NCBI GenBank assembly: GCA_008828725.1
Contig: MEHQ01000533.1
Span: 520,226-584,225 of the forward strand
Origin: Saccharina japonica
Taxonomy: Eukaryota > Sar > Phaeophyceae > Laminariales > Laminariaceae
Reading direction: 5' to 3'
DNA: 64,000 bases
In this document: one piece after another, positions 52,680 through 63,785 of the stretch
Position numbering within the stretch: position 1 is the stretch's first letter
Layout: every line of letters begins with the position of its first letter
Position numbers and translations under genes: made by a program
The notes under the pieces: generated by a model
What the model was told of the DNA's origin: nothing
Databases searched by the model: none
What the model saw: only the letters and a program-made list of their open reading frames with translations

Positions 52680-53400
52680 TCTGTCAATCCTCTTCTGTGT
52701 ATTATGTGCAGTAGCAGTAGCAGTAGCTCTACACTATACCATAGACCACATCCAAAATCCTATTTTTATTAACCCGACACCAACCGTTGCTGCTATGCTT
52801 CGCGGAAAAACATGGAATGCCTTTGCGTCCTTATGCGTACATAAAATCACCGGAACGACCGACTCAACGAAGCATGTGACGATTTTCATCCATCTGCATC
52901 GCGCTTTGAGCGACAGAACGAGATTTATCCACCCGGGGTTCGAACGTTCGAACACCCGAGCTTCACCCAGCAGGCGTGTCTGTCAGTCTATCGGTTACAA
53001 TGCCCAACCCGAGTGACATGTTATACGAGTATTAATAAGCCTATTACAGGTATTGGGGCCCATTGGTAGCGACCAAAGCAAGGCGAAGGGCGGCCTTGTC
53101 AACGATCTATTCATAGGTATGGTAGGAAGAACGTGCGGCAGTGCGAATGCCATCATGCCGCGTTCGCGTCGCGTAGTATACGTACATAGCTCCTTTCGTT
53201 TTGCATCTCGAATACGCCCCCTTCACCCAGGTATTCCGGACTGTTTGGCGTGGCAGATACTTTAGGCGTCATTTTATTTCGACAATCTTCGTACCCCTGT
53301 GAAGTTCCAAAGGGGTCACAGTTGTTGTATCATACGTACCAGATACCAAGTATGTCTCAGCAGAAACTGAGATTCGCAGGTCTTCCGAAAGTTTGAGAAC
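52680..53400. other. Stretch without a supported gene
   Basis: The plus frame 52,672-53,016 has a hydrophobic start but no recognised family. Part of it (52,780-52,960) is weakly similar to 14,470-14,620. It contains GCAGTAGCAGTAGCAGTAGC at 52,708. Confidence 0.35.
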
Positions 53401-55800
53401 GGGCAGGCCTCTTTTGGTTGAACTCGAAGCTGACGTACCATGTCACTCGGGCCTGTAGAGGGCAATCCGCAGGTACGAGTTATGGAATTCGTGCCTGTAG
53501 AGTGCACTCCGCAGGTTCGACTTATACAAGTTACGTCAGCTGTAGGTTCAACTGCAAGAGGCCTATCTATCGGTACGCTGTTTTTCAAGACTCTCCTCGG
53601 GTGTGCGTTGTATTACACGTCAGCTGTAGGTTCAACTGCAAGAGGCCTGTGAATACTCTTATTTTCCAAGACGTATTGTATGTACATCCCGTTCCTTTGA
53701 AGTGTACTCCGCAGGTATCATACGCGTTTTATGATACCTGGTACGTCAGCTGTAAATGTAACTAAGTGAGGCCTGTCGATACTCTGCAACTCACCAACGC
53801 GAGGGGTATCGCTTTTGCAGCAGCACTTCAGTCGCACGTGCCCTCCAAGTGTTTCATTGTGTCGTCTGGCTGTGCTTTGCGTGCTTGCTGGTTTCGTCGC
53901 GCTACACTGCCACGTTTTTCGGGTCGCGTTTGACAGTCGAAATCACGACATCACCACCACCCCAGTACGAGGATGTATCATGCCACCAAACTACTCATGT
54001 AGAGCTGTACGACTGCTGACGCGCCGTTGCCTGCTGTTCTGCTGTAGGTGGCTCTATGCTTGATAGCGGCTGTCTTTGCCCTGAATATTGCAAATCAAAT
54101 CAACGCCGCAAGGTCAGAGCCACAGCCCACCTCACTGATTTCACCACTGTGTTTGTCCTCGCGCGGCTTGCCTGCTTGCACTCTCACCAGGAACAGGCGG
54201 GATGCCGGCGAGGCAGTCTCACGCGTGCTACTAATTCCAGACAACGAGTACCCTGCGGCTGCAAGGTGCGACAAGCTTCGCTTCTGTATGCTCTTCAGTC
54301 TGTTTTGTAAGAGGAATGCGCGATCTAGGTTGAAGTGCCAAGTTCAGGGCGCCGTCGGAGTGGCTAGCTTCGCCCACAACGTGCGTCGTATTCTATAGTG
54401 TATTGCAGCAGCCGTCGTCGTTATTTCCCGTACCTCGCCTCACATTTTGTGTCGCGGTCAGCCTCTTTCGTTTTTGCTTTTTGTTTTCCATTGCTGCCGT
54501 TCGCGACGTGCTGACATTGCTCAAATAGGGGAGCCTGTCCCTCGACCTCATCCAATCATTGCGTATGCTGTACTGCTGTGTAAGAGGTGTTCGTTTATTT
54601 CCTACCGTATGTCTGACTTGTGGATGTCCTGCTTCTCGTACCCAGTACGTTTGACATGTGGTGTATGTCCTCTCTCTCCTAGCATTGTGACCACAGAGCT
54701 AGATTATCTCTAGAGTGAAGAACCAGCACGGATACTGACTGGGTGCGCTGGATGTCGATGGGTGGAAATAACGGTTTATAGTGAAAGAAACTTACAAAAA
54801 ATCGCTCACACCTAAGTTCTTAGTCATCGGCAAGGTCCCCACGAGTAGCGCTCTAAGCGTTCAAGCCCTTCAGATGTGTCCTCCATCTATTTGGCTGATG
54901 CCGATGGTGCTATATATTATATATCGCCCCCATGTCCGCTCATCCAAGGCGCACTCCGCTCTCTGCTGCCTCTTGCATATTCTGCGCGAGGGCCCTAGAC
55001 CTCTAAGTTACCCATTTCCATGCACCCTGGTGTACGAATATTTACCGTCTTGCTCGTTTCATCCTAGCCCACCCGCCCCTACCTTCCTCCATCGTGCATG
55101 TTTTCTGTTGATCTAGGGCTACTGCTGTAGGATTGACATGCTTGCAGAAAACTACAGTATGTGAGCAACCACTTGCTAAGCGTTTATCCCTCTTCTCGAG
55201 GCTGACCGCACAAAAAATAAACACTTCCCGCGTTCTGAGTCGTTTGCATGCCTACGTATGTATTGCTCAGTGGAAAGCCGGTCGCCCCGGTGGTCTAACT
55301 GGTAGCCATGAAGCCTGTTGGGTCGGATGTCGAGGGCTCGATTCTCCCCATGGAGGTTTTTATTCTCAAATGACACTGTCTGTCGAGAGCGCATATTATA
55401 GCGTGGGTAAGCAAAAATCGACGAGAGTTGACGAGGGAAGAAAGTGCTGAAATCTTCTCGCGATAAAAAATGCAAGGCAAGGACCGTAGTGGGGGAGGAG
55501 GGAGTGGAGCCTTCTTTGTGACCCCGGATCTGAGTTACGACTAGGGAGGGAGAAAGACGGAAGTGTGAAGATAATGAATGGGATGGAAAAAAAAGGTGGG
55601 GTTTTCACAACCCCCAGGTGATTGCAAACCTTGTGATCGCAGTATCACGCGCAGTCTGCAAAATATAGGTTTCGATGAATCCTCGATGTCACAGCTGACA
55701 TGTCTTTTTATTGTTTAAACCGTGCAAAAATGAGTTTTCAATGTACCAGGTGCTTGGTGTATACGTACGTAGGAACATAAAATGAGATACGCAGATTTCC
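53400..55800. repeat. Tandem unit B1 of the ~2.2-2.4-kb family
   Basis: Four ~115-bp subrepeats (53,400-53,790), then AGTCGCACGTGCCCTCCAAG at 53,830, GTGTCGCGGTCAGCCTCTTT near 54,450, and ATCGGCAAGGTCCCCACGAG at 54,825. The unit is interrupted by a SINE at 55,277-55,594 that is absent from A1. After it, CCCCCAGGTGATTGCAAACC resumes the A1 sequence (16,866). Confidence 0.75.
55277..55594 (+). mobile_element. tRNA-derived SINE, full-length copy, filled site
   Basis: The head is GCCGGTCGCCCCGGTGGTCT with TAACTGGTAGCC (A-box) and GGGCTCGATTCTCCCC (B-box). The body matches the copy at 45,574 closely, and the tail is AATGGGATGG followed by eight or more A. The flanks TATTGCTCAGTGG and CCCCCAGGTG join directly in unit A1 (16,845-16,873), which is the empty site. 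Confidence 0.82.
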
Positions 55801-57850
55801 AGAAAGTTGAGCACCGACAGGCCTCTTTCTCTTGTGATCGAACTCATAGCTGACGTACCATATAATCCGCCCGTGTGAAGTGTACTCCGCGCGTACGAGC
55901 TATGTGATGTATGTAAGCTGCAAATTGAACTACAAGAGCCGATACTCGCTTTTCGAAACGAACCCTTTATACCGTGCCTGTGAAGTGTATTCCGCAGGTA
56001 TTGTACGAGTTACATGGTGCATGAGCTGTAGGTTCGACGATAAGAGGCCTGTCGATTATCTCCTTTCCAAGACGTACAATGTAGATGGTGTCTTTGAAGT
56101 GTTCGCCGCACCAACCAAGAGTGGCCTGTCCATACTCCACTTTTCAAGGCGAGCGACATCACTTTTTTCATCTGAACTCCATGTAGCACGGCAGTCGCAC
56201 GTGGCGTCCATGCGTTTCCTTGTTTTGTGCTGGCCGTGGTTTGTGTGCTCGCTGATTTGTCGCGCTCCACTGCCACGATTTGTCGGTCGATTTCAACAGT
56301 CCCAAACAGGAAACCACCCGAGTACGAGGATGTATAGCATCACCTTGAACTACTCTTGTAGAGCTGTACCACTGCCTATATACTGCTCTGCTGTTTGTAG
56401 CTCTAGGCTCGGTAACACGTATGACCACTGCTACGATAGCGGTGGTAGCACTTTTCGGCTGACTATTTTTTTTTCAAATGCCAGGGCTCCTTAACCCAAA
56501 AGCGTCCGAATTTCGTTATCTCGTTGCAAGATGTGTCATTATATACTCAAGAAAGATCATGGGGTTCGTCCATCGGGTAGCACTTTTCTTTTGCTGGTAC
56601 TGTACGAAGTAAAATCAGTTTTTGGGTGGGGTATAGAGCTCCTCAAGTGAGCAACCACCCTCAGAAGGCAGAAGCTTATTACACCTCTACCGTACCATGC
56701 GTCGTGTGTTTTCGCTGCGTACGGTCATGCCAGACCAACTGACCTTGCATGGCCAGACCCACAGCCCCCTCACTGATTACACCGCGTTGTTCGTCCGTTC
56801 ACGGCTTTGTTTGCCTGACTTTCTTGTCTGCCTCTCACCAGGACCCTGCGGGATAGTGGCGAGGAATTATCCTTGCGCGCTACTTATTCAAGATTGCGGG
56901 TACCCATGCGGCTGCAATGTGCGATGACTTCGCTCGTGTATAGTCTTCCGTCCGTTCGGTAAGAGAAATGCGCGATACTGCTGTAGTGTTTCATGTGCCA
57001 ACTTCAGGGTGCCGAGTGGGTGGCTAGTGTCGCCCACCACGTGCGTCGTATTATATATGATATTGCTGCAGTAGCCCTCGAGGTTTTCCGTACCTCACCT
57101 TACCTTACCTTACCTTACCTTACTTTTTGTGGTGGGGTCGGCCTCTTTTTTTGTTTTCATCGCCACCCCTAGCTAAGTGTTGACGTCGCTCGAATAAGAG
57201 AGTCTGCCCCTCGACTCACCCAATCAGTGCGTTCTACTGCCGCAGTATGCTCAACCTTTTACTTGCTGCAATGTGTCTAGTTGTGTGTGTCCTGCTTCTC
57301 GTACCCGGCACGTTCGGCATTCGGTGCTTTTTTTATGATCTCGTAGTTCTGTGACTTCAGAGCTAAAATCTCTCAAGAAACAGTACGTACGGGCACTGAG
57401 TGTGCCGGATGTCGATGGATGGAAATGACAGATTCACGTGAAGAGCATATACATGAAACATATCAATACTACTCGGACCTACAGTAGTTTAGTTTCGCCG
57501 GCAACTTCCCCGTGAGGAATGCTTCAAGCGTTCACGCCTCTCAGAGCTCACCCCTACTGTCGTGCTGGTGCCCATGACCGCTCGTAAAAAATATATGCAC
57601 TTAGTTTATGTCTGTACTGCCTCTACCGTGTTCTGCGCGGTAGTTTACCTCTAAATGATCCTCCCCCTGTGCTCTGTCTGGTATACCATATTCACCGTCG
57701 TGTTTATATAACCCCGACCCGGCCGTCTTTATTTTCCTTTATCATACTGCACTCGTGGTCTCTATGTGAAATCTAGAGCTAGGATGATTGTGTTATTTTC
57801 CTTTGAGCGTATGGTCCGTCCGATGATTTTTTCACTCTAGTGCCTACCCA
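55800..57850. repeat. Tandem unit B2 of the ~2.2-2.4-kb family
   Basis: Three subrepeats (55,805-56,150), then the GTCGCACGTGGCGTCCATGC region, extra sequence at 56,440-56,700 not present in the other units, a CCTTACCTTACCTTACCTTA run at 57,098-57,120, and GGTCGGCCTCTTT. The tail is the most diverged of the four. Confidence 0.7.
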
Positions 57851-57859
57851 CTTTTCCTC

Positions 57860-59240
57860 ATGCAATTTCGAGAGCTAGCCGCGAAAAACATTTGTTTTTC
57901 GTCGCGACCGTGTGGGCAAGGCGCAGCGGAATTTGACACTCGAGTTCTTGCGCCACAGAGTGTCCTTACTTGAGAAAAACTAAAAAGGAAACACGACGAA
58001 CAATTCCAAAGCTTAGGTAAAGCCTACTGTAGGCTATCACGGGTAACATTTGGAAAACAGGAATGGCATTCCGACGAAATTAAGTCAAGGAACCTGGTCG
58101 GTCGGATTTTTTTTGTCGAAAAAGTGCTACCCCTATCGTAGCACGCGCCAGAAAAAAAAAACCGACGACGACGACGACGACGACGACAACGCCAAAGATT
58201 GTGCAGATTCCCTCGAATCCGTTGCCATGTTATAGGTCTGTCGTACCAAGATTATTATTAAATCGTAACCAATTACCGTTCAAAATTAACTTTTTTTTTG
58301 CTGATTTCTCCCGCTACACCTGCTTGAAAAACAAATATGAAACGCGTCCGCGTGTTCCGCTGGGTGAGGTCGATCCCTTTCCGATGTCAAAATAAACAGT
58401 TGGAACCTCATTCGACCTACTGTAGTGAAACCTAACCCCGCATTCAGCAATACGCGACTTTCAATAGCCTCGAGAAATTAAAAAAAAAACACGCTGTGTG
58501 ATATCTACCCTGCTGAGACAAGGCCTTTACGAGTTACGTTGCGTGAAACGTGGGTGTACTCCAGTGATCCGGAACAACTCGATTTCTGAAGTTGTCAGTA
58601 GAGTGAAAATTTCATCGAACGGATTATATGTACCGTACCTGGTATGATATACCGTAAGAAATATTTTTTACCATTTGCTAAACATTAGCCCCCCCCCCCT
58701 CTTGTCTTCAGCCACGCTCGAAACAAAAACATTGAGTAGCCGAGGGTGGCACAGCGCGTACTGGTAGGTCGACGAGTTAGTTCTTTTAGTTTGGAGTTGG
58801 AGCACAGGGTTCGAGTCACTTAGGATTCCACCAGTTTTCCCCCTTTTTCGCCCCCGATCGTGCGAGGTTTCCCTCCACCAACCCCACCACCCGCCGTCAT
58901 TACCGCTCCAAGCGGCACGAGAAGCAGCCGGCGAAGCGTCCTTACCGCACTTCCTTGATCTCTGACGGGAGTTGGTATACTATCGTAAACGCTCCCTAAA
59001 ATGACCACGCCCAGACGGTTGGCGAGGCGTTCTCAAAGGGAAGCAACCTCGGGAAGGCGTCGTAATTTTGTTTTAACAGCATTCTGATACGATGTTTTTC
59101 TTGAATTATTTTTTTGAATGCCGTTTTTGGGCATTTCAGACTGACCCAGAAGGGGCTTTTTTTTCAGGCATTGTTTTTCAGCTCGGGAGGAACAAACACG
59201 GCTCACCGTAGATGGAGCCTATGCGACTCTTTTTTCAGCG
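57860..59240. other. Gene-free stretch with a GAC microsatellite
   Basis: A (GAC)8-9 run at 58,164-58,190 gives the Asp-rich frame seen there. A 10-base C run is near 58,690. A tRNA-like stretch lies at 58,738-58,822 (plus): TGGCACAGCGCGTACTGG, then GGGTTCGAGTCACTTAGG. No gene is supported. Confidence 0.45.
58738..58822 (+). other. tRNA-like sequence
   Basis: A-box-like TGGCACAGCGCGTACTGG and B-box-like GGGTTCGAGTC are spaced about 55 nt apart. The stems do not close convincingly, so it is probably a decayed tRNA or SINE head. Confidence 0.35.
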
Positions 59241-59510
59241 ATGAGAATGGCGAGTACGTTTGCCCCGTCGTTTCTCCAACTTAGATTGAATGCCAAGCCT
59301 TTCACTCAATATTGCGTCTCCGTCCAACAGCAAAGTCGGATCAAAGCAGAGCACGCTGCCACATGCAAAGCTGATGGGCTATCATCGGTAACCAGCCAGC
59401 TTTTGATGAGCTCCCCATTTCCGCAAGATTTTCCGCTATCAGTCGTTCAAAGCCTTCCGCATACTGTAATGGGTGCGCTTACTCAAGACGTCTATAAATT
59501 AATGTCGTGA
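59241..59510 (+). CDS. Unrecognised 89-codon frame
   Basis: It follows a pyrimidine-rich TTTTTTTTCAGG, which could be a splice acceptor, and ends at TGA. The composition is balanced, without low complexity, but I see no family and no second copy to test it against. It lies just beyond the truncation point of the third OGFr copy, on the opposite strand. Confidence 0.2.
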   Translation: MRMASTFAPSFLQLRLNAKPFTQYCVSVQQQSRIKAEHAATCKADGLSSVTSQLLMSSPFPQDFPLSVVQSLPHTVMGALTQDVYKLMS

Positions 59511-59539
59511 CCGATTTATCACGACGTTACGTGAGGTGA

Positions 59540-60045
59540 TGAGATTTGGGCGTTTTGCTCGCAACCCTTGCTGCCAGCAGTAGGCTAACCAGCAATCCCA
59601 ACAAACGCGTTGGGTTCACCTTCTTGAGCAAATACACCAGTAGTTTCGGATTGCCTCATGAGTATCTATCAATACGCCCCCTATGCTGCAGAAACGTTCC
59701 AGCCCCTCGCCGCGCATTTTGCATGCTCACAGTGGAGGTACAACGCGTAGCCCTTGCTCTTAACATACAGTAGCGCGCAAGTTGGTACCCGAGTAAGTCT
59801 CGATGCGCCTCTGTATGGATGTATCCTCTCTTGATTTTTTCTGGGCTCTTGCTGCGCGCGATTGCCCAAGCACCCTCGGAGATGAAGCGAACACTAGAGC
59901 AGATAGCAACCATCGCCAGGTTCTCCAGCAGCCGCGGAGGCTGCTACAGTAGTTGCACGCGATGAGCCTTCATGCAGAGGGCAAGCGAATTGTGAAGGCA
60001 ATGGCGTCTGGTTTGCAAACGTCTTTGAGTATCGATTAAAAGATT
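59540..60045 (-). pseudogene. 5' end of a third OGFr-gene copy, truncated
   Basis: The minus strand reads Gln-Pro-Pro-Arg-Leu-Leu-Glu-Asn-Leu-Ala, matching residues 6-15 of the intact protein (Gln-Ser-Pro-Arg-Leu-Leu-Glu-Asn-Met-Ala), then diverges into a shorter hydrophobic stretch. The flank CTTCATGCAGAGGGCAAGCGAA aligns with 40,000-40,020. The start ATG is ATC here too, and an in-frame TAG lies just before Gln-Pro-Pro-Arg. No coiled coil or OGFr domain follows; similarity stops near 59,540. Confidence 0.65.
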
Positions 60046-60119
60046 ATATGGGTACTACAGTACGTACCTGGTATACTTTAACTCGGATCTGTCGAGAGGG
60101 GCTCACGATAACATAAGCT

Positions 60120-62130
60120 GCCGAGTGCCGAAATATTTACCAAGATCGACCTTTTTGTGCTGTAGAGGTGTGAAGACCAGAGCTTCATTCTCGGTAAGAG
60201 GGGAGTTCAGTTTCTTGTTCCAGTGCGCATGTCGCGCGTCTCTTGGGGGATCACGGCCAGCTAACGTCCGCAAGAGCACGGTAAAAGAAGAAATACAGCG
60301 AGAGAACAAGCACAACTCGACGCAAGTCTCCACTCCTTGAGAAAGCCGGGCATGGTGCGCGACAAAATTTCAAGGGAGGATATAACTGGGGTGTGTGAGG
60401 GGGAGATGAGGTGTACCGCGCGATCTCGGATCCGAGAGTATGGCGCTGGACTATTGTAACACTGATGCTGGGGTATTATAAAATCGATATCGAGAATAAC
60501 GGGGAACCTATGGAAGCAAGCCGAATCCATTCACGCTCAGCGGGATCCTTCGCGAAACCTTTCGAATCAGAACATGCCGATTTTCCTGGCCCTTGTTGTG
60601 GGCGGCCGAACTCGTGACGGGGTCGACGCGATGCCAACCTTTGACTCCAATTAACTGCGTCAGGCGGCACTCCCAAGGAAATTATATGCTAGGAATACTT
60701 CCGTTGCTGTGTTTCAATAGTCGGTTATTTATTTCCCCTCTCCATGTTTTCGCTCCCTTACTTTGTTCCTTGCAGACGCTAAACGTAGAGATCCTCGATT
60801 GGTCCATGGTGATGAATACCAAGTCGATGCTGGGCTCCGCGGGCCAGAAGAGCACGACGAAGTCTGGTTGCTCGCTCCGCTGCCTCAGCTGCGTGGTGTT
60901 AGCTGTGCGATTGTTTCTGTTGTATCCTTCTTGCTGTCTGAAAGCCGTGTAAAGGTGCCCAAAACGTGTGCGTGCAAGTGGTTTTAGTGTTCCTTCGTAC
61001 GTCGTAGTCGTATTGTGTTCGTGCGGGTAAGCGTGCGGTCGGGGTCGTTTCCCAGGAAGGCGTGTTCGTTAGTATGCCCGAGAACTGTGACGAAAAGCGG
61101 AGTGCCGATATGTGCTAGCGGACATGAGGGGTCAACGCTGTCGTGCTGTGAATCGTGGGGGGATCAAGGAGGGGGGGAAAGTGGTTGGCGCACCGTACGT
61201 ACAGCGGGAGAACCGCCATTTTTTGGCAATTCACTTGTTCCAGCTGTGCTCCCTCTCGGTCGGAGGGAGGTTCAAGTATGATACCTTGACCTGGCGACAC
61301 TGTTTCCCACTGCAGTAGTACGTTTTTGGTTTGGACGGCTTCTTGCGATCGAAGACAAAAACAAAATACCAAACATTGCTGTTATTATAGCAGTCGACAG
61401 CAGTGGATGCCCCCGCCCTCGAACTTGTCTCAGTGTTCGCCTGCACTCAAGCTTTTGGTGTTGTACGGGCCTGTTGGGGGAGGGGGGTTATTGGTGACCG
61501 CCTTGCTGTATTTGCGGCCCGGATAGGGAGCCGATCGATACTATTATTAGCGGAGTAGAGAAGTGTCGGTATTGGCGAGGCAGAGAGGCGCTTTGGGATG
61601 TTTGCTCAGCCTGCCCTTCGATAGGTGTCGAATGAAAGCAGTGCCATTCATTGCACCGACTGCTGCTTTCTTGTCGGACCCATAATTTTATGCATCGCGT
61701 GTCGTCATCATTTGTTCGCGCTGACGCCTCTTGTGTCTCGCTTTCTGGTTTTTCTTTGTCGTTGCCGTTTCTTGCTTGTTTTCCCTCTTGCATCCGCTCT
61801 TATGATATTTTTTTGTTGTTGCTGTTAATGGTCGACCACACGTCGCCAGCAGTCTGGCTGCGGTGGAATATTTAAGGATGTTTTCGTTGTTACAGACGTT
61901 GTTTCGGACAGGTACTCGTACCTCTGATAGGTCGGAGAGCACAGCATTAACAACAATCAGTGATTATTCGTGTACGCACTGGTGTCAGTTGATGCTGAAT
62001 CGAATGACGTCAAGACATTGCATTGTTCTCCGTGTTCTCCGTTTTGGCCGAGGCCTTTCAAGCTGTATTTGTCAGGCGCAATCGTTTTTCAGCGATGCGG
62101 CCTGCCCTCTCTTTCTATAATATGACTCAT
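60120..62130 (+). repeat. Third, most diverged copy of the palindrome-arm sequence
   Basis: It aligns in order with 33,080-35,330. Landmarks: ATTCTCGGTAAGAGGGG (60,189), CAAGAGCACGG (60,272), GGGTGTGTGAGGGGGAGA-like (60,391), the acceptor TTCCTTGCAG (60,775), TCTGAAAGCCG (60,938), CTGTCGTGCTGTGA (61,138), and GACTGCTGCTTTCTTGTCGG (61,658). Here it directly follows the OGFr 5' end, an order not found in the other two copies. Confidence 0.7.
60776..60950 (+). pseudogene. Candidate terminal exon, third copy
   Basis: Follows TTCCTTGCAG, the same acceptor as at 34,018 and 26,315. The frame Leu-Asn-Val-Glu-Ile-Leu-Asp-Trp-Ser-Met-Val-Met matches Ala-Asn-Val-Asp-Thr-Phe-Asn-Trp-Ser-Met-Met-Met in the left arm, then diverges without a clear Gly-Thr-Gly-Pro stretch. 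It may be functional in its own right or decayed. Confidence 0.35.
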
Positions 62131-62149
62131 TGCTCATGTTTTTCGCAAA

Positions 62150-63290
62150 AAGCTTCTTACTGTAATGCGATCGGGACAGTCCAATCCCCTTTGCACGCAA
62201 TACCTACGAGGTGGATTCGTGCGGAAGTCGGGCCGCTTCACGCATGTTACTACGCGTGCCAAGGTATAAAGCCAGGATAAACTCAAGGACCGTGTTCATT
62301 GATTCTTGAACTGATGATGTGTTTTCTGGATGATATGCAGTGGTGACACGTGCGCAGTCGGCCAAGCTGTATACGAGTATGCCGGACCAAGTGCTTGCTG
62401 GTGCTCCTGGGTAATATTTGCCTGTTTCACGTTCGCATGCTGCCATTTGGAGCTGCTGCTATACATTTCCAGGTAACAGGCCGAACACACAGAGATGGTC
62501 AAGTGATTGTTCCGCCAATTCACACCAACCACGATACTCAAAGACACCAAATCACAATGCTCTCACTAACGCTGATCATATAATATGTAGTGTCGGCAGT
62601 ATGGTCAGTCGTTGCAAACGCGGACATGTGGCCAAGGGCCCCTCTCTTGCGTACGTTTCGACATGTATACGAGAACGTAGCAATGCACAGCGTTGAATAA
62701 GCTTGCAAGGACGCACACACACGTTTCCGGCCAAAAACAATCCTCGGGACTCAAGTTTTTGGTGGATCGACAAGACAAGTCTTCAAATAGCTCCCCTTCT
62801 GAACGAACTGGCATCGAACGTTCACTTTCCAATTTCCACTTTTAAAGAACAAGACCAGGCCTTGACCTGACCCCCCTCCGTCACTTATCGAGAGCACCGC
62901 TGGCCGAAGGCGCTCCGTACCCCTTCGGTGGTTATTGGCGGTGCAAGGAGAATTGCAGGTACTAATGTGGTTGTACGACAACTGCTACGCCGGCGAGGCC
63001 GGCATTATACCCACCCATAACCCAGCCACCCATAACCCACCCTCCCATAACCCACCCACCCGTCCTTCCATCCATCAATTAATCCAGCTACCAACCACTC
63101 ACCCACCAACCCACCCTTGATGTACAGTACGCTTGCCCCCCGCCCACCCACGTACCGTTACTTACTCAAGAAGTGTGTGTGTTTGAGTGTAAACACATCG
63201 TATGGGTTTTACTGTAGTATGACCATACTAAAAAAACGTCATAATACTGTACAGTGTACTATAAAATACATACAACTAAAAAAGCAGAAA
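62150..63290. other. Gene-free stretch with a short minisatellite
   Basis: No supported gene. CCCATAACCCACC units (four or five) lie at 63,008-63,056, followed by ACCCACC-rich sequence. Frames here are short and unconserved. Confidence 0.45.
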
Positions 63291-63297
63291 TAAAACG

Positions 63298-63368
63298 GGA
63301 GGCGGGACTTGAACCACGGCCTTGAGCGTACAGAATCGAGCGTTCTACCGCTGAGCCAAAATCCTGGC
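63298..63368 (-). other. tRNA-like sequence
   Basis: The minus strand reads TTTTGGCTCAGCGGTAGAAC (A-box), then GTGGTTCAAGTCCCGCC (B-box) about 40 nt later. The D arm is nearly right, but the acceptor (5' AGGATTTT, 3' GCCTCCC) and T stem do not pair, so it is a tRNA relic or SINE head, not a gene. An 18-base G run follows at 63,377. Confidence 0.45.
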
Positions 63369-63399
63369 GTGCGCCCGGGGGGGGGGGGGGGGTAGTGTT

Positions 63400-63785
63400 C
63401 CATACCCGAAAAAAACGCTTTCCGTGCAAATGGAAACAAAAAACAAGGGACACGAAAAATATACCCCGGACCGGAAACGCCAACGCCTCCGAAATGTCGA
63501 AAACCCCTCCCTTCCCGGGAATGCGCCCCGATCCCGCGAAGCGAGCAACCAGTCCCCGGGAGGGCACCTTTCGACGTTCCCCGCTCAGCAAGTTGGATGG
63601 CGGCGCCGCTTCTTTTACCGGGGACACCAAGGGCTGCTGGGGGGGGGGGGGTCACCGCCTTGCGGCCGCGGGAGGTCCGGTGCCGTTCGGGAGAGCCAGC
63701 GCTCCGTGGAGCAACTACAACAAAAAAGGTTTTGAATACCCAGAAGCCTACTACGGTAGACCACGTGAACGTTTTCGATAATTAG
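63400..63785. other. GC-rich stretch with open frames on both strands, uncertain
   Basis: Plus frames 63,395-63,781 and 63,424-63,735 and minus frame 63,239-63,655 overlap. None has a recognisable motif, and GC richness alone favours long frames. A 12-base G run near 63,639 interrupts it. I do not call a gene. Confidence 0.25.

Noticed and set aside
58050..58235. Asp-rich frame with eight Asp
   Set aside because: Translation of the GAC microsatellite at 58,164-58,190.
63298..63368. A functional tRNA gene
   Set aside because: A and B boxes are present but the acceptor and T stems do not pair.
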